Source of the DNA: a virus
Virus record (IMG/VR): IMGVR_UViG_3300027746_000697
Coordinates: 52,632 to 116,631 of that record
Reading direction: 5' to 3' (one strand)
DNA: 64,000 nt
The notes below the pieces were generated by a model. It saw only the letters and a program-made list of their open reading frames with translations. It did not search any database and had not been told where the DNA came from. Position numbers and translations under genes: made by a program. Positions 13,149 through 19,514 of this stretch are shown piece after piece (within the stretch, counting starts at the first letter, position 1; each line of letters begins with the position of its first letter).

Positions 13149-13895
13149 ATGCTTGATTACGAATGGATGTTTTATTTTTATTTAATAATATGGTTTATAT
13201 CTTGCAGTGTTTATGCAATTTACATTCACAGAGCACATGCTCATGGATCAATTACTGTAAGTTCAAACTTTAGTTATTTTGCTAGAACGTGGTTATGGTA
13301 CATAGGATTTTGGTATCCTGGTGATTCTGTTCGTTCATTTGTAGCCGGACATAGAAAGCATCATGCTACTTCTGATACCGTTGATGACCCGCATAGTCCA
13401 TTGTATTATAGCAAACAAGAACTGTTCTTTACACAAAAACCGAGTCCAACTAGTCCAGCGTATTATTTAACACCTGATGAAATTGAAAAATGGGCATCGG
13501 ATGTGCCTATATACACGGATTGGTTAGAACACCAATTTGCAAAATATTCTAACTATAGATATCCAGTTGGCGGAATTTTAGTGTTAATAATGTTTGGAGT
13601 TTGGGGACCAGTTGTTGGGTGTTTCCTGTTATTTTTTATACAGATACTCCTTCGGTCACATAATTATCTAAGTCATACAATAGGTTATCGAAATAGACCA
13701 GCAAAAGGTGCTGATCGTTCTCGAAATATATTTCCAATAGGACTGTTGTTTTTTGGAGAAGAACTTGCGGCAAACCATCATGATGATACCACTAAAGCAA
13801 AATTTTCAGAAAAATGGTGGGAATTTGATCTTACATGGGGAATTATCGTGATTTTGAAATTTTTTGGTCTAGTTAAATTAAACTCTACCAAATAA
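13149..13895 (+). CDS. Fatty acid desaturase, second and divergent copy
   Basis: 248 residues. Histidine boxes HRAHAH (about residue 30), GHRKHH (about 72) and a third box NHHDD (about 213) in which the first His of the usual H-N-x-H-H is Ala (ELAANHHDD). Membrane spans flank the boxes. It shares the overall plan with the desaturase at 5979 but only limited sequence, so they are not recent duplicates. The changed third box may alter iron binding or specificity. It sits between tRNA-Asn and tRNA-Ala under a late promoter motif. Confidence 0.87.
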   Translation: MLDYEWMFYFYLIIWFISCSVYAIYIHRAHAHGSITVSSNFSYFARTWLWYIGFWYPGDSVRSFVAGHRKHHATSDTVDDPHSPLYYSKQELFFTQKPSPTSPAYYLTPDEIEKWASDVPIYTDWLEHQFAKYSNYRYPVGGILVLIMFGVWGPVVGCFLLFFIQILLRSHNYLSHTIGYRNRPAKGADRSRNIFPIGLLFFGEELAANHHDDTTKAKFSEKWWEFDLTWGIIVILKFFGLVKLNSTK

Positions 13896-13903
13896 TATAA
13901 TAC

Positions 13904-13979
13904 GGGGGTGTAGCTCATTTGGGAGAGCGCCTGCTTTGCAAGCAGGATGTAGCAAGTTCGATCCTTGTCACCTCCACCA
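13904..13979 (+). tRNA. tRNA-Ala(TGC)
   Basis: Acceptor GGGGGTG/CACCTCC, anticodon loop TTTGCAA in CCTGC/GCAGG, CCA encoded. Confidence 0.95.
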
Positions 13980-13983
13980 ATTT

Positions 13984-14058
13984 TCCTCTTGTAGTTAAAT
14001 GGTATAACAGTCGGCTGATAACCGGCCATTACAAGTTCGATTCTTGTCGAGAGGACCA
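13984..14058 (+). tRNA. tRNA-Ile(GAT)
   Basis: Acceptor TCCTCTT/GAGAGGA, anticodon loop CTGATAA, CCA encoded. Confidence 0.93.
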
Positions 14059-14063
14059 AGTTT

Positions 14064-14130
14064 AGGATAGCAACAGCAAATTTAAAAACTCTTTTATTGA
14101 AAAAAAGCCAAAAATGCTATCCTGTTTTAT
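14064..14130 (+). ncRNA. Y-RNA-like element A
   Basis: AGGATAGC (14064-14071) pairs with GCTATCCT (14116-14123); the 5' strand is followed by AACAGCAAA and the 3' strand by GTTTTAT. The interior is A/T-rich and short (44 bases). One of seven elements in the window with the same plan; see also the Ro60 gene at 26534. It lies between tRNA-Ile and tRNA-Glu and so could be released by tRNA processing. Confidence 0.6.
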
Positions 14131-14132
14131 AC

Positions 14133-14207
14133 ACTGTCGTCGTCTAGTGGCTAGGACGCTACCCTTTCAAGGTGGAGAAGCGAGATCGATACTCGTCGAC
14201 AGTACCA
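14133..14207 (+). tRNA. tRNA-Glu(TTC), first copy
   Basis: Acceptor ACTGTCG/CGACAGT, anticodon loop CTTTCAA in CTACC/GGTGG, CCA encoded. Confidence 0.9.
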
Positions 14208-14213
14208 ATTTTA

Positions 14214-14292
14214 TCTCTGTGTAATGTCAATCTGGTAGACGGCCTGATCTGGAGTCATGAGGATGTACGTTCGAATCGTACCATGGAGACCA
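14214..14292 (+). tRNA. tRNA with irregular anticodon arm, isotype uncertain
   Basis: Acceptor TCTCTGT/ATGGAGA, good T-arm GTACGTTCGAATCGTAC and CCA. The anticodon region CCTGATCTGGAGTCATGAGG folds either with an 8-base loop CTGGAGTC (anticodon GGA, Ser) or with a 7-base loop TCTGGAG (TGG, Pro, but C at position 33). No long variable arm. Could be a degraded or special tRNA. Confidence 0.6.
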
Positions 14293-14297
14293 ATTTT

Positions 14298-14371
14298 GCC
14301 CTTTTAGTATAATGGTATTACACCTGTTTTGTAATCAGGTTACGGCAGTTCGATTCTGTCATAGGGCACCA
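14298..14371 (+). tRNA. tRNA-Thr(TGT), first copy
   Basis: Acceptor GCCCTTT/ATAGGGC with one mismatch; loop TTTGTAA in a CCTG/CAGG stem whose last pair is T-T; CCA encoded. A second, regular tRNA-Thr(TGT) is at 19240. Confidence 0.8.
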
Positions 14372-14376
14372 AGTTT

Positions 14377-14436
14377 AGGATGCGAACAGCAAATTCAAAA
14401 ATTCAACTTTTAATTGAAAAATAAGCATCCTGTTTT
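14377..14436 (+). ncRNA. Y-RNA-like element B
   Basis: AGGATGC (14377-14383) pairs with GCATCCT (14425-14431), then GTTTTAT; GAACAGCAAA follows the 5' strand. Relative to element A two stem positions have changed together, keeping pairing. An inner TTCAA/TTGAA pairing is possible. Confidence 0.6.
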
Positions 14437-14451
14437 ATAAAAGGAAATCTA

Positions 14452-14580
14452 ATGGCACACAAGCAACAAGGTATTCTAACACGCAGTCCCCAATGGTGGA
14501 AACATCTTAAGGATTGGAAACGAGTGTTCTGGAAATCAGAACGCCAAGCACAAAAACGAAATATCAACAAAGGAGAATGA
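14452..14580 (+). CDS. 42-residue basic, Trp-rich protein
   Basis: ATG at 14452 after AAAAGGAAA. The peptide starts MAHKQQGILTRSPQWWKHLK and continues with a Lys/Arg-rich helix, net charge strongly positive. It lies among tRNAs. A six-residue frame (MKRAKR) follows at 14582. Role unknown. Confidence 0.5.
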   Translation: MAHKQQGILTRSPQWWKHLKDWKRVFWKSERQAQKRNINKGE

Positions 14581-14662
14581 CATGAAACGTGCTAAACGTT
14601 AGTGTCATCTTTGACCCCGTATGGTCTTAGATGGCACGTAAAAGAAAATATTTACGATCCAT

Positions 14663-14737
14663 CCACGCTAAACTTTAGTGGCGAAGTACCCGGCTCTTAA
14701 CCGGACTAACTGAGTTCGATTCTCAGAGCGTGGACCA
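14663..14737 (+). tRNA. tRNA-Lys(CTT)
   Basis: Acceptor CCACGCT/AGCGTGG, anticodon loop CTCTTAA in CCGG/CCGG-type stem, CCA encoded. Confidence 0.93.
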
Positions 14738-14740
14738 TAT

Positions 14741-14815
14741 GGGGGTATAATTCAAAGGCTAGAATAGCCGGCTTTTAACCGGTCTATCAGGGTTCGAGTC
14801 CCTGTGCCCCTACCA
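14741..14815 (+). tRNA. tRNA-Lys(TTT)
   Basis: Acceptor GGGGGTA/TGCCCCT, loop CTTTTAA in a CCGG/CCGG stem, CCA encoded. Confidence 0.93.
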
Positions 14816-14916
14816 TATAAAAACACATTACGGCGTAGGTCCAGAGATAACTTCATACTCGGCCGTAGCAGGATACAGAAGCAGACCTAAACCTGTTGTA
14901 TAGTGTGGTTCTATAT

Positions 14917-14991
14917 GGTAACGTAGCATAACGGTCGTGCACCTCCTTCATACGGAGCAAGGTGTGAGTTCAAATCTCACCGTTACCACCA
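14917..14991 (+). tRNA. tRNA-Met(CAT), elongator type (or Ile2)
   Basis: Acceptor GGTAACG/CGTTACC fully paired, so not an initiator. Loop TTCATAC in a CTCC/GGAG stem. An Ile2 tRNA with lysidine at C34 cannot be excluded from sequence alone. Confidence 0.85.
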
Positions 14992-14999
14992 AACACAAA

Positions 15000-15007
15000 A
15001 ATAAATA
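15000..15007 (+). promoter_or_regulatory. T4-type late promoter motif (AATAAATA)
   Basis: AATAAATA 22 bases before the ATG at 15030, with AGAGGAT as ribosome-binding site. Confidence 0.5.
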
Positions 15008-15029
15008 TTCCACAACAGAGGATATGTGT

Positions 15030-15641
15030 ATGGGTGTACATGGATATTTTTCAACACCAATTTATGATAGTATGCTTGTGGGCGATGAATTAATTGCTGT
15101 ACAAGCGGAGTTGGATCAAGTGGTTGCAGATTTGAAAGCAAAAGATTCATTTCAACATAATGAGTCTTGGTTACCAAACACACATAAATTATCCGACACA
15201 ACTTTTGCGCAGAATTTATTATTAGATTACAACACTAAACATTTTGTAGATGCTTTGAAATTTCATGTTTTTGAATATGTAAAAATTTTAGATGTGCCTA
15301 AAAATAAAGTTGAGCAATTCAGCATTAGACAGTCTTGGATGACCAACACCGGAAAACACGAGTTTGCACATACACACAATCATGGAAGTGTTGATATTGC
15401 AGGCGTGTATTACTACAAAACAAGTGGTAAAGATGGTAATATAAATTTCATGACTCCAGTTTCACAGTTTTCAACATATCTATTAGAACATCTCCCAAAC
15501 AACATATCTTACGAGCCTAAAGTTGGCAAGTTCATTTTGTTTCCAGGTTGGATAGATCACGGCGTTCCTGCAAATTACACAGATGATGAACGCATTAGTA
15601 TTTCGTTTAATATAAATTTTAAACGTCCAGAATTTTCATAA
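15030..15641 (+). CDS. 2OG-Fe(II) oxygenase-like protein
   Basis: 203 residues. C-terminal double-stranded beta-helix signs: HTHNHGSVDIAGVYYY with the H-x-(D/H)-like iron ligands, then FILFPGWIDHGVPANYTDDERISISFNINF with the distal His and the Arg that would hold 2-oxoglutarate. This matches the 2OG-FeII_Oxy_5 (TIGR02466-like) family common in T4-like marine phages. A related protein is at 60513. Start 15030 chosen over ATG 15024 because the AGAGGAT site is better spaced. Substrate unknown. Confidence 0.8.
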   Translation: MGVHGYFSTPIYDSMLVGDELIAVQAELDQVVADLKAKDSFQHNESWLPNTHKLSDTTFAQNLLLDYNTKHFVDALKFHVFEYVKILDVPKNKVEQFSIRQSWMTNTGKHEFAHTHNHGSVDIAGVYYYKTSGKDGNINFMTPVSQFSTYLLEHLPNNISYEPKVGKFILFPGWIDHGVPANYTDDERISISFNINFKRPEFS

Positions 15642-15643
15642 GA

Positions 15644-15888
15644 TGTTAGTAAAAGACTCAAGGTGTTCGGAAGTTTCGAAAGAGAAGATATAAAAGGTCG
15701 GAAGCCTTTAATATTTGGCAGTTATAAATTGCACTTCAGCCGGGCGGTGGATCAGGGCATACAGTCTGGGAGATCCTCAAAGGCAAATGACGCTCCATGT
15801 TTGCTAGACAAGTAGAGCGCGACTGTATGCCGCGGGTAGCCAAGTTTTCCTTGACAGGGACCAAAACTCTCAGAGTCTTTTACTAACA
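15644..15888 (+). ncRNA. Large structured RNA of unknown class (about 245 bases)
   Basis: A perfect 15-16 base-pair closing helix: GTTAGTAAAAGACTC (15645-15659) with GAGTCTTTTACTAAC (15873-15887). Inside, GGCATACAGTC (15756-15766) pairs perfectly with GACTGTATGCC (15821-15831), closing a further domain. No open frame. It lies between a gene stop and tRNA-Gly. It lacks the conserved sequences of RNase P RNA, 6S RNA or group I introns that I know. Confidence 0.65.
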
Positions 15889-15895
15889 CTTTTAT

Positions 15896-15970
15896 GCAGG
15901 ATTAATTCAGTGGTAGAATGTCTCGTTGCCAACGAGAATGTCAGGAGTTCGACCCTCCTATCCTGCTCCA
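15896..15970 (+). tRNA. tRNA-Gly(GCC)
   Basis: Acceptor GCAGGAT/ATCCTGC, anticodon loop TTGCCAA in CTCG/CGAG stem, CCA encoded. Confidence 0.95.
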
Positions 15971-15978
15971 TAATATGG

Positions 15979-16021
15979 CTCCCAGACTTGTTCACATAGT
16001 GTCCTCTGGGAGTTTTCTTTT
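15979..16021 (+). terminator. Rho-independent terminator after tRNA-Gly
   Basis: CTCCCAGA and TCTGGGAG form the stem, followed by TTTTCTTTTT. Confidence 0.75.
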
Positions 16022-16022
16022 T

Positions 16023-16090
16023 AGGATAGCAACAGCAAACATTAAAAATCTTTTCTTGAAAAAAAGCCAAAAAATGCTATCCTGTTTTAT
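16023..16090 (+). ncRNA. Y-RNA-like element C
   Basis: AGGATAGC (16023-16030) with GCTATCCT (16076-16083), AACAGCAAA after the 5' strand, GTTTTAT after the 3' strand. Nearly identical to element A. It begins right behind a terminator T tract, so read-through or an unseen promoter is needed. Confidence 0.6.
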
Positions 16091-16093
16091 TGT

Positions 16094-16169
16094 TGGGGTG
16101 TCGCCTAGTGGCCTAAGGCAACGGTCTTTGAAATCGTCATCATGAGTTCGAATCTCATCTCCCCTGCCA
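16094..16169 (+). tRNA. tRNA-Gln(TTG)
   Basis: Anticodon loop CTTTGAA in ACGGT/ATCGT; T-arm ATGAGTTCGAATCTCAT; discriminator G, CCA encoded. Acceptor has four G-C pairs with weaker ends. Confidence 0.88.
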
Positions 16170-16175
16170 AATTAT

Positions 16176-16251
16176 ATCCCTGTGGTGAAATAGGAAATCA
16201 TCAAACCCTGCGAAGGTTTAGTCTCAGGTTCAACTCCTGATGGGGATGCCA
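16176..16251 (+). tRNA. tRNA-Arg(GCG)
   Basis: Acceptor ATCCCTG/TGGGGAT, anticodon loop CTGCGAA in AAACC/GGTTT, discriminator G, CCA encoded. Confidence 0.85.
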
Positions 16252-16257
16252 ATCTAT

Positions 16258-16333
16258 GGTGTCTTTAGTGTAGTGGCCTGCACCCTGCTCTGTGAAAGCG
16301 GTAGTACCGGATCGATACCGGTAAGGCACCCCA
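16258..16333 (+). tRNA. tRNA-His(GTG)
   Basis: Acceptor GGTGTCT/AGGCACC, loop CTGTGAA, discriminator C as expected for His, CCA encoded. The base before the 5' end is T, so the extra G-1 is not encoded. Confidence 0.9.
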
Positions 16334-16342
16334 ATTTTTAAT

Positions 16343-16434
16343 GCCAGCGAGACTTGACAGTCAGAGAGGTTTTATAAACCTTTTAGCGCCAGATTAGCGT
16401 TCTTGAGAGGGTTTGATTCCCTCCGCTGGTACCA
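16343..16434 (+). tRNA. Class II-like tRNA with irregular D and anticodon arms
   Basis: Acceptor GCCAGCG/CGCTGGT, T-arm GAGGGTTTGATTCCCTC and CCA are good. The D-arm is reduced to GACT-TGAC-AGTC, the variable arm is long, and the anticodon loop TTTATAA (in GAGGT/ACCTT) reads TAT. That would be Ile(AUA), yet the long variable arm suits Leu/Ser/Tyr. Isotype open. Confidence 0.6.
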
Positions 16435-16436
16435 AT

Positions 16437-16510
16437 GCTCTTATAGTTAAATGGAAGAACGCCTCTTTGGTATGGAGGTAATGAAAGTTCGATTCTTTCT
16501 GAGAGCACCA
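16437..16510 (+). tRNA. tRNA-Thr(GGT)
   Basis: Acceptor GCTCTTA/TGAGAGC, loop TTGGTAT in CCTCT/GGAGG, CCA encoded. Confidence 0.9.
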
Positions 16511-16515
16511 AACAT

Positions 16516-16591
16516 GCTACTTTAGCTGATGTGGTCATAGCGGCGGTCTGAAGAACCGTTGAAAGAGGTTCGATTCCTCTAGGTAGCACCA
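16516..16591 (+). tRNA. tRNA-Phe(GAA)
   Basis: Acceptor GCTACTT/AGGTAGC, loop CTGAAGA in CGGT/ACCG stem, CCA encoded. Confidence 0.92.
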
Positions 16592-16597
16592 CTCAAT

Positions 16598-16674
16598 GCC
16601 CCAGTGGCGCAATTGGTAGACGCGGCTCTCTCAAAAGGAGTGTGTTCCCCGTTCGAGTCGGGGCTGGGGTACCA
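16598..16674 (+). tRNA. tRNA-Leu(CAA)
   Basis: Acceptor GCCCCAG/CTGGGGT, loop CTCAAAA. The variable loop is only about five bases, unusual for Leu, so charging identity is less certain. Confidence 0.78.
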
Positions 16675-16692
16675 TATTATTAGGAGATTGAT

Positions 16693-16899
16693 ATGAAAGC
16701 AGTTACATTTAAAAATCGTATGAACAATGAACAATTTCTATGTGATGACGTTCGAACTGTTCAGCATATTGATGGAGTAGAATATTTACTTGTGCATAAG
16801 TTAGCACAAGATAGAAAATTTCTAATGCGTAAAGATGCATTAGAGAAAGTTAATACCGCTGTCGTTCAACGGAGAGGACAACACTCTTCTAAAGTGTGA
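16693..16899 (+). CDS. Unknown 68-residue protein whose 3' end overlaps a tRNA
   Basis: Strong AGGAG site before ATG 16693. Residues 1-54 (MKAVTFKNRMNNEQFLCDDV at the start) look like a compact protein of a beta-strand-then-helix type seen in small phage proteins. The last 15 codons are read from the 5' half of tRNA-Arg(TCT) and the stop TGA lies inside that tRNA. Family not recognised. Confidence 0.65.
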   Translation: MKAVTFKNRMNNEQFLCDDVRTVQHIDGVEYLLVHKLAQDRKFLMRKDALEKVNTAVVQRRGQHSSKV

Positions 16900-16929
16900 A
16901 TGAGGGTTCGACTCCTTCCAGCGGTGCCA
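16855..16929 (+). tRNA. tRNA-Arg(TCT)
   Basis: Acceptor ACCGCTG/CAGCGGT, loop CTTCTAA in ACACT/AGTGT, discriminator G, CCA encoded. Overlaps the 3' end of the preceding CDS by 45 bases. Confidence 0.92.
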
Positions 16930-16936
16930 AGAATTA

Positions 16937-17011
16937 CGGCCATTGGTGAAATGGATATCATCTCTGTCTTCGAAACAGAGGGTGTGGGTTCGATTCCTGC
17001 ATGGCCGGCCA
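16937..17011 (+). tRNA. tRNA-Arg(TCG)
   Basis: Acceptor CGGCCAT/ATGGCCG, loop CTTCGAA in TCTGT/ACAGA, CCA encoded. Confidence 0.92.
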
Positions 17012-17019
17012 TTTAACGG

Positions 17020-17048
17020 TTGACAACTATAGTAATTGGCAATACAAT
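17020..17048 (+). promoter_or_regulatory. sigma70 promoter
   Basis: TTGACA, 17 bases, TACAAT, 30 bases before the gene at 17079. Confidence 0.7.
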
Positions 17049-17078
17049 TAAGTCATGTTTAACCAATGAAAGAAAAAC

Positions 17079-17633
17079 ATGAATCATTTACGTACTAGAT
17101 ATAAAGCTGATTGGTACGATAAAAAGATCGAACAGAATAAGGTAATTCAGGACGATCTTATTAGTATTATTAACAAGTATAAGGAACCTAATTTTCCTTG
17201 GTCAGAAGATATGCTGAGATATCTCGAGAATGAAAACTTACTCGAAATTGCCATACCTACAGTTAACAAAGGTATTAGTGTAGTGTTAGGGGAAGGTATG
17301 GATTTTGATAATCATGGGGATGCTAAACTATCAATCGCAAGATTTCATTCAGGCGGTTCTAGTTACGCATCTGGCATTAAATGTAAGTATAAGGAATTTA
17401 TATTAGCATACGTATATGAACCTATACAAAAGAAATCGTATTATTTTGCCTTTCCAAAAAAGTATAACGAACATACTATTCCGTTTGATAAAAACACAGG
17501 TGCACCAAAGCGTAATAATTATATGTGGGACTACGAATGTTCCACGTTTGAAGAAATGGCAAACTACAATATAGGATTAGGACTAGTTGAACAAATACCT
17601 AAAAATACATTTGACAATTTCTTTTTTGCATAG
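17079..17633 (+). CDS. Unknown 184-residue protein
   Basis: A soluble protein, family not recognised. The N-terminal third is a charged helix (KADWYDKKIEQNKVIQDD); the middle has Gly/His-rich loops (EGMDFDNHGDAKLSIARFHS) and the C-terminal third is aromatic-rich. It has its own sigma70 promoter, unlike the late oxygenase genes around it, which suggests early or middle expression. A promoter for tRNA-Glu lies across its last codons. Confidence 0.65.
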   Translation: MNHLRTRYKADWYDKKIEQNKVIQDDLISIINKYKEPNFPWSEDMLRYLENENLLEIAIPTVNKGISVVLGEGMDFDNHGDAKLSIARFHSGGSSYASGIKCKYKEFILAYVYEPIQKKSYYFAFPKKYNEHTIPFDKNTGAPKRNNYMWDYECSTFEEMANYNIGLGLVEQIPKNTFDNFFFA

Positions 17634-17639
17634 TATAAT
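17611..17639 (+). promoter_or_regulatory. sigma70 promoter for the second tRNA block
   Basis: TTGACA, 17 bases, TATAAT, overlapping the end of the preceding gene and about 50 bases before tRNA-Glu. Confidence 0.75.
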
Positions 17640-17690
17640 AGTCATATACTAAGCAATTAGTGTTGTTCTTTAAAAATTTAAATCAAATAT

Positions 17691-17765
17691 GGAGCCATCG
17701 TCTATCGGTTAGGACATCTGGTTTTCATCCAGGCAAGCGGGGTTCGATTCCCCGTGGCTCTTCCA
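17691..17765 (+). tRNA. tRNA-Glu(TTC), second copy
   Basis: Acceptor GGAGCCA/TGGCTCT, loop TTTTCAT in TCTGG/CCAGG, CCA encoded. Clearly different in sequence from the first copy. Confidence 0.9.
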
Positions 17766-17770
17766 TATAC

Positions 17771-17882
17771 GTGCTCTTTGAGTAGCTACAGTGGAACACC
17801 GAGAAACTTGCCAATGTCGACCAAAGCAAGGACCGGCCATGAAGAGAAGGGCTACCGTGGATTCAAGCGCCGCAGAGAGCAC
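17771..17882 (+). ncRNA. Structured RNA between tRNA-Glu and tRNA-Leu, part 1
   Basis: GTGCTCT (17771-17777) pairs with AGAGCAC (17876-17882); inside, GTAGC (17782) can pair with GCTAC (17851). About 112 bases without a convincing reading frame. Confidence 0.4.
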
Positions 17883-17897
17883 CTATATGGAATATAT

Positions 17898-17963
17898 AAA
17901 AGCACACTAAGCAACACCCAACTGACTGGGATAGTAAGATGGCATTGCCCTTAGTGTGTTTTT
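17898..17963 (+). ncRNA. Structured RNA between tRNA-Glu and tRNA-Leu, part 2
   Basis: CACACTAAG (17903-17911) pairs perfectly with CTTAGTGTG (17950-17958), flanked by AAAA and TTTTT, around a 38-base interior with a CCCAACTGACTGGG hairpin. The A and T flanks also give it the look of a terminator. Confidence 0.4.
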
Positions 17964-17967
17964 ATAT

Positions 17968-18044
17968 GCCCCGGTGGTGAAATTGGTAAACACAGCGGTC
18001 TTAGAAGCCGTAAGCTGAGAGTTCGAGTCTCTCCCAGGGCACCA
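17968..18044 (+). tRNA. tRNA-Leu(TAG)
   Basis: Acceptor GCCCCGG/CCAGGGC with one mismatch, loop CTTAGAA in GCGGT/GCCGT, short variable loop, CCA encoded. Confidence 0.82.
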
Positions 18045-18049
18045 AATTA

Positions 18050-18139
18050 GGAAGCGTGGCAGAGTCCGGCTTATTGCAACAGTCTTGAAAACTGTCGGCT
18101 CGAAAGGGTCCGTGAGTTCAAATCTCACCGCTTCCGCCA
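18050..18139 (+). tRNA. tRNA-Ser(TGA)
   Basis: Acceptor GGAAGCG/CGCTTCC, loop CTTGAAA in ACAGT/ACTGT, long variable arm, discriminator G, CCA encoded. Confidence 0.95.
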
Positions 18140-18140
18140 T

Positions 18141-18148
18141 AATAAATA
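18141..18148 (+). promoter_or_regulatory. T4-type late promoter (AATAAATA) four bases before an ATG
   Basis: AATAAATA-GTGT-ATG. The motif starts two bases after the tRNA-Ser CCA end; the message would be leaderless. Confidence 0.6.
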
Positions 18149-18152
18149 GTGT

Positions 18153-18704
18153 ATGAAAAATACGTTCCATCATAGATTAAATATCCCAGTTAAATTTACA
18201 CCAGTGTTTTTAGAAGATGCTCCTGTAATTTCTAATTACGATACAAATTTAATTAATAAAGAATTTTTAAATTGGATAGAATCTCTAAATTTAGAAATTA
18301 GCGGTTCGGAGTTATTCCATTTAAAACCAAATAATGATAAGAATCCAGATAGTTTACCAATTCATCTAGATACTGGTGGATTTGATAATCATATTAAATT
18401 AAATTTTGTATACTGTAACACGACATCTAAAATGAATTGGTTTACTTGCAACGATATAAGTAAATTACAAGTTTTAAAAACGCCCACTGATACAGAATAT
18501 ACTTTAGCAAACGCAGAAGATTGCGAGTTAGTGTACTCAGCACAAATAGGACAACCAAGTTTAGTTAATGCTGGCATGTTACATAGTGTATCGCCTGTAG
18601 AGTCTGAAAGGTATTGTTTTTCGTTTACTTTAATAAAAGACGGCAATATAATTACTTGGGAACAAGCAGAAGAAATTTTTAAAGAATATGTATCCTTAGT
18701 GTAA
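18153..18704 (+). CDS. Cupin-like/2OG oxygenase-like protein whose stop lies in tRNA-Trp
   Basis: 183 residues. Signs of a double-stranded beta-helix: IHLDTGGFDNHIKLNFVY with possible H-x-D ligands near residue 70, and PSLVNAGMLHSVSPVESERYCFSFTL near 130-155 with the distal His and an Arg. It resembles the distant Asp/Asn-hydroxylase-like proteins of the 35-40 kb region. No ribosome site; ATG is four bases after a late promoter. The TAA stop lies inside the 5' end of tRNA-Trp. Substrate unknown. Confidence 0.68.
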   Translation: MKNTFHHRLNIPVKFTPVFLEDAPVISNYDTNLINKEFLNWIESLNLEISGSELFHLKPNNDKNPDSLPIHLDTGGFDNHIKLNFVYCNTTSKMNWFTCNDISKLQVLKTPTDTEYTLANAEDCELVYSAQIGQPSLVNAGMLHSVSPVESERYCFSFTLIKDGNIITWEQAEEIFKEYVSLV

Positions 18705-18763
18705 TGGCAGCATTACAGTCTCCAAAACTGTCGGTCGGGGTTCGAGTCCCTGAGGGTACGCCA
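18690..18763 (+). tRNA. tRNA-Trp(CCA)
   Basis: Acceptor GTATCCT/AGGGTAC, loop CTCCAAA in ACAGT/ACTGT, discriminator G, CCA encoded. Its first 15 bases also code for the end of the preceding protein. Confidence 0.93.
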
Positions 18764-18769
18764 AATATT

Positions 18770-18854
18770 GCGACTGTGGTGAAATAGGTAGACACAAGAG
18801 ACTTAAAATCTCTCGCTTTCGGGCGTGCCGGTTCGATTCCGGCCAGTCGCACCA
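18770..18854 (+). tRNA. tRNA-Leu(TAA)
   Basis: Acceptor GCGACTG/CAGTCGC, loop CTTAAAA in AGAGA/TCTCT, long variable arm, CCA encoded. Confidence 0.95.
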
Positions 18855-18880
18855 AGATATAGTAATAAGTAAAAGAACAA

Positions 18881-18970
18881 GGAATGGTCCCATAATGGTA
18901 TTGGAGCGGATTGCTAATCCGTCGAGTGGTGAAAGCCGCTTTCTGAGTTCGAGTCTCAGTCATTCCGCCA
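18881..18970 (+). tRNA. tRNA-Ser(GCT)
   Basis: Acceptor GGAATGG/TCATTCC, loop TTGCTAA in GCGGA/TCCGT, long variable arm, discriminator G, CCA encoded. Confidence 0.94.
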
Positions 18971-18990
18971 AGTTATATAAAAAGGAAAAT

Positions 18991-19221
18991 ATGTTAAAAC
19001 CAAATAAGACATTCAAATTAAGTAAGACAACCAAACGTATGCTGTGTAGTATTACTAACACAGAACAACGTAATCAGTACAAGCGAATGATGATCGATGC
19101 AGAACTTTGTGCGGCCATTGTTCCAAAGAGTATTAAATCGGATCGTGGTGCTCCACGTGGCAATGGTCCGACTGGATATCAAACTAACGATACTGGAACT
19201 GCCAGTACCAGCACCGCTTGA
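18991..19221 (+). CDS. Unknown 76-residue basic protein
   Basis: ATG 18991 after AAAAAGG; MLKPNKTFKLSKTTKRMLCS at the start. The first 50 residues are basic and helical, the C-terminus is Gly/Thr/Ser-rich low complexity (GYQTNDTGTASTSTA). An in-frame upstream ATG lies within tRNA-Ser and is rejected. A nucleic-acid or ribosome-binding role would suit its charge, but that is a guess. Confidence 0.6.
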   Translation: MLKPNKTFKLSKTTKRMLCSITNTEQRNQYKRMMIDAELCAAIVPKSIKSDRGAPRGNGPTGYQTNDTGTASTSTA

Positions 19222-19239
19222 AATAAGTAATACAGTTTT

Positions 19240-19315
19240 GCCGCTTTAGCTCATTTGGTAGAGCAGCCGCCTTGTAAGCGGCAGGTGGTCAGTTCGAATC
19301 CGACAAGCGGCACCA
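19240..19315 (+). tRNA. tRNA-Thr(TGT), second copy
   Basis: Acceptor GCCGCTT/AAGCGGC, loop CTTGTAA in GCCGC/GCGGC, CCA encoded; regular in all arms. Confidence 0.95.
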
Positions 19316-19514
19316 ACCCCCGGCTACACTTCTACGTTAAGGAAGTGCGTGATTGCAAATACGATAATTGCACGGTGCATTGGATCTACCGCAAGGCTCT
19401 CTTTAAGGGCGACTTGAGAAATCACAAAGGCAGGGACGTTTCCCGTCTAAATAGAAAAGAACGTGGACAGAGTAACCGCTCAGTCTAGGGCTCATGTGGT
19501 GTGAGTAGCTAGAC
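19316..19514 (+). other. Non-coding stretch with hairpins
   Basis: About 200 bases between tRNA-Thr and the next stem-closed RNA. CACTTC-TACGTTAAG-GAAGTG is a clear hairpin near 19328. A frame reading toward 19488 lacks a start codon. Probably the 5' part of a larger structured RNA that continues to 19700. Confidence 0.3.

Noticed and set aside
14582-14678. Tiny frames MKRAKR and MARKRKYLRSIHAKL
   Set aside because: Six and fifteen codons; the second ends inside tRNA-Lys. Too short to support, although both follow weak ribosome sites.
15644-15888. Group I intron or RNase P RNA
   Set aside because: No P3-P8 core, no conserved RNase P segments, and it does not interrupt a gene or a tRNA.
17754-17954. 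Open frame overlapping tRNA-Glu and the structured spacer
   Set aside because: It starts inside the tRNA, has no ribosome site, and the region is explained by two closed stems.
19255-19488. Open frame starting inside tRNA-Thr with a protein-like second half
   Set aside because: Its only ATG is within the tRNA; no start codon or ribosome site lies downstream. Kept as non-coding structured spacer, with some doubt.
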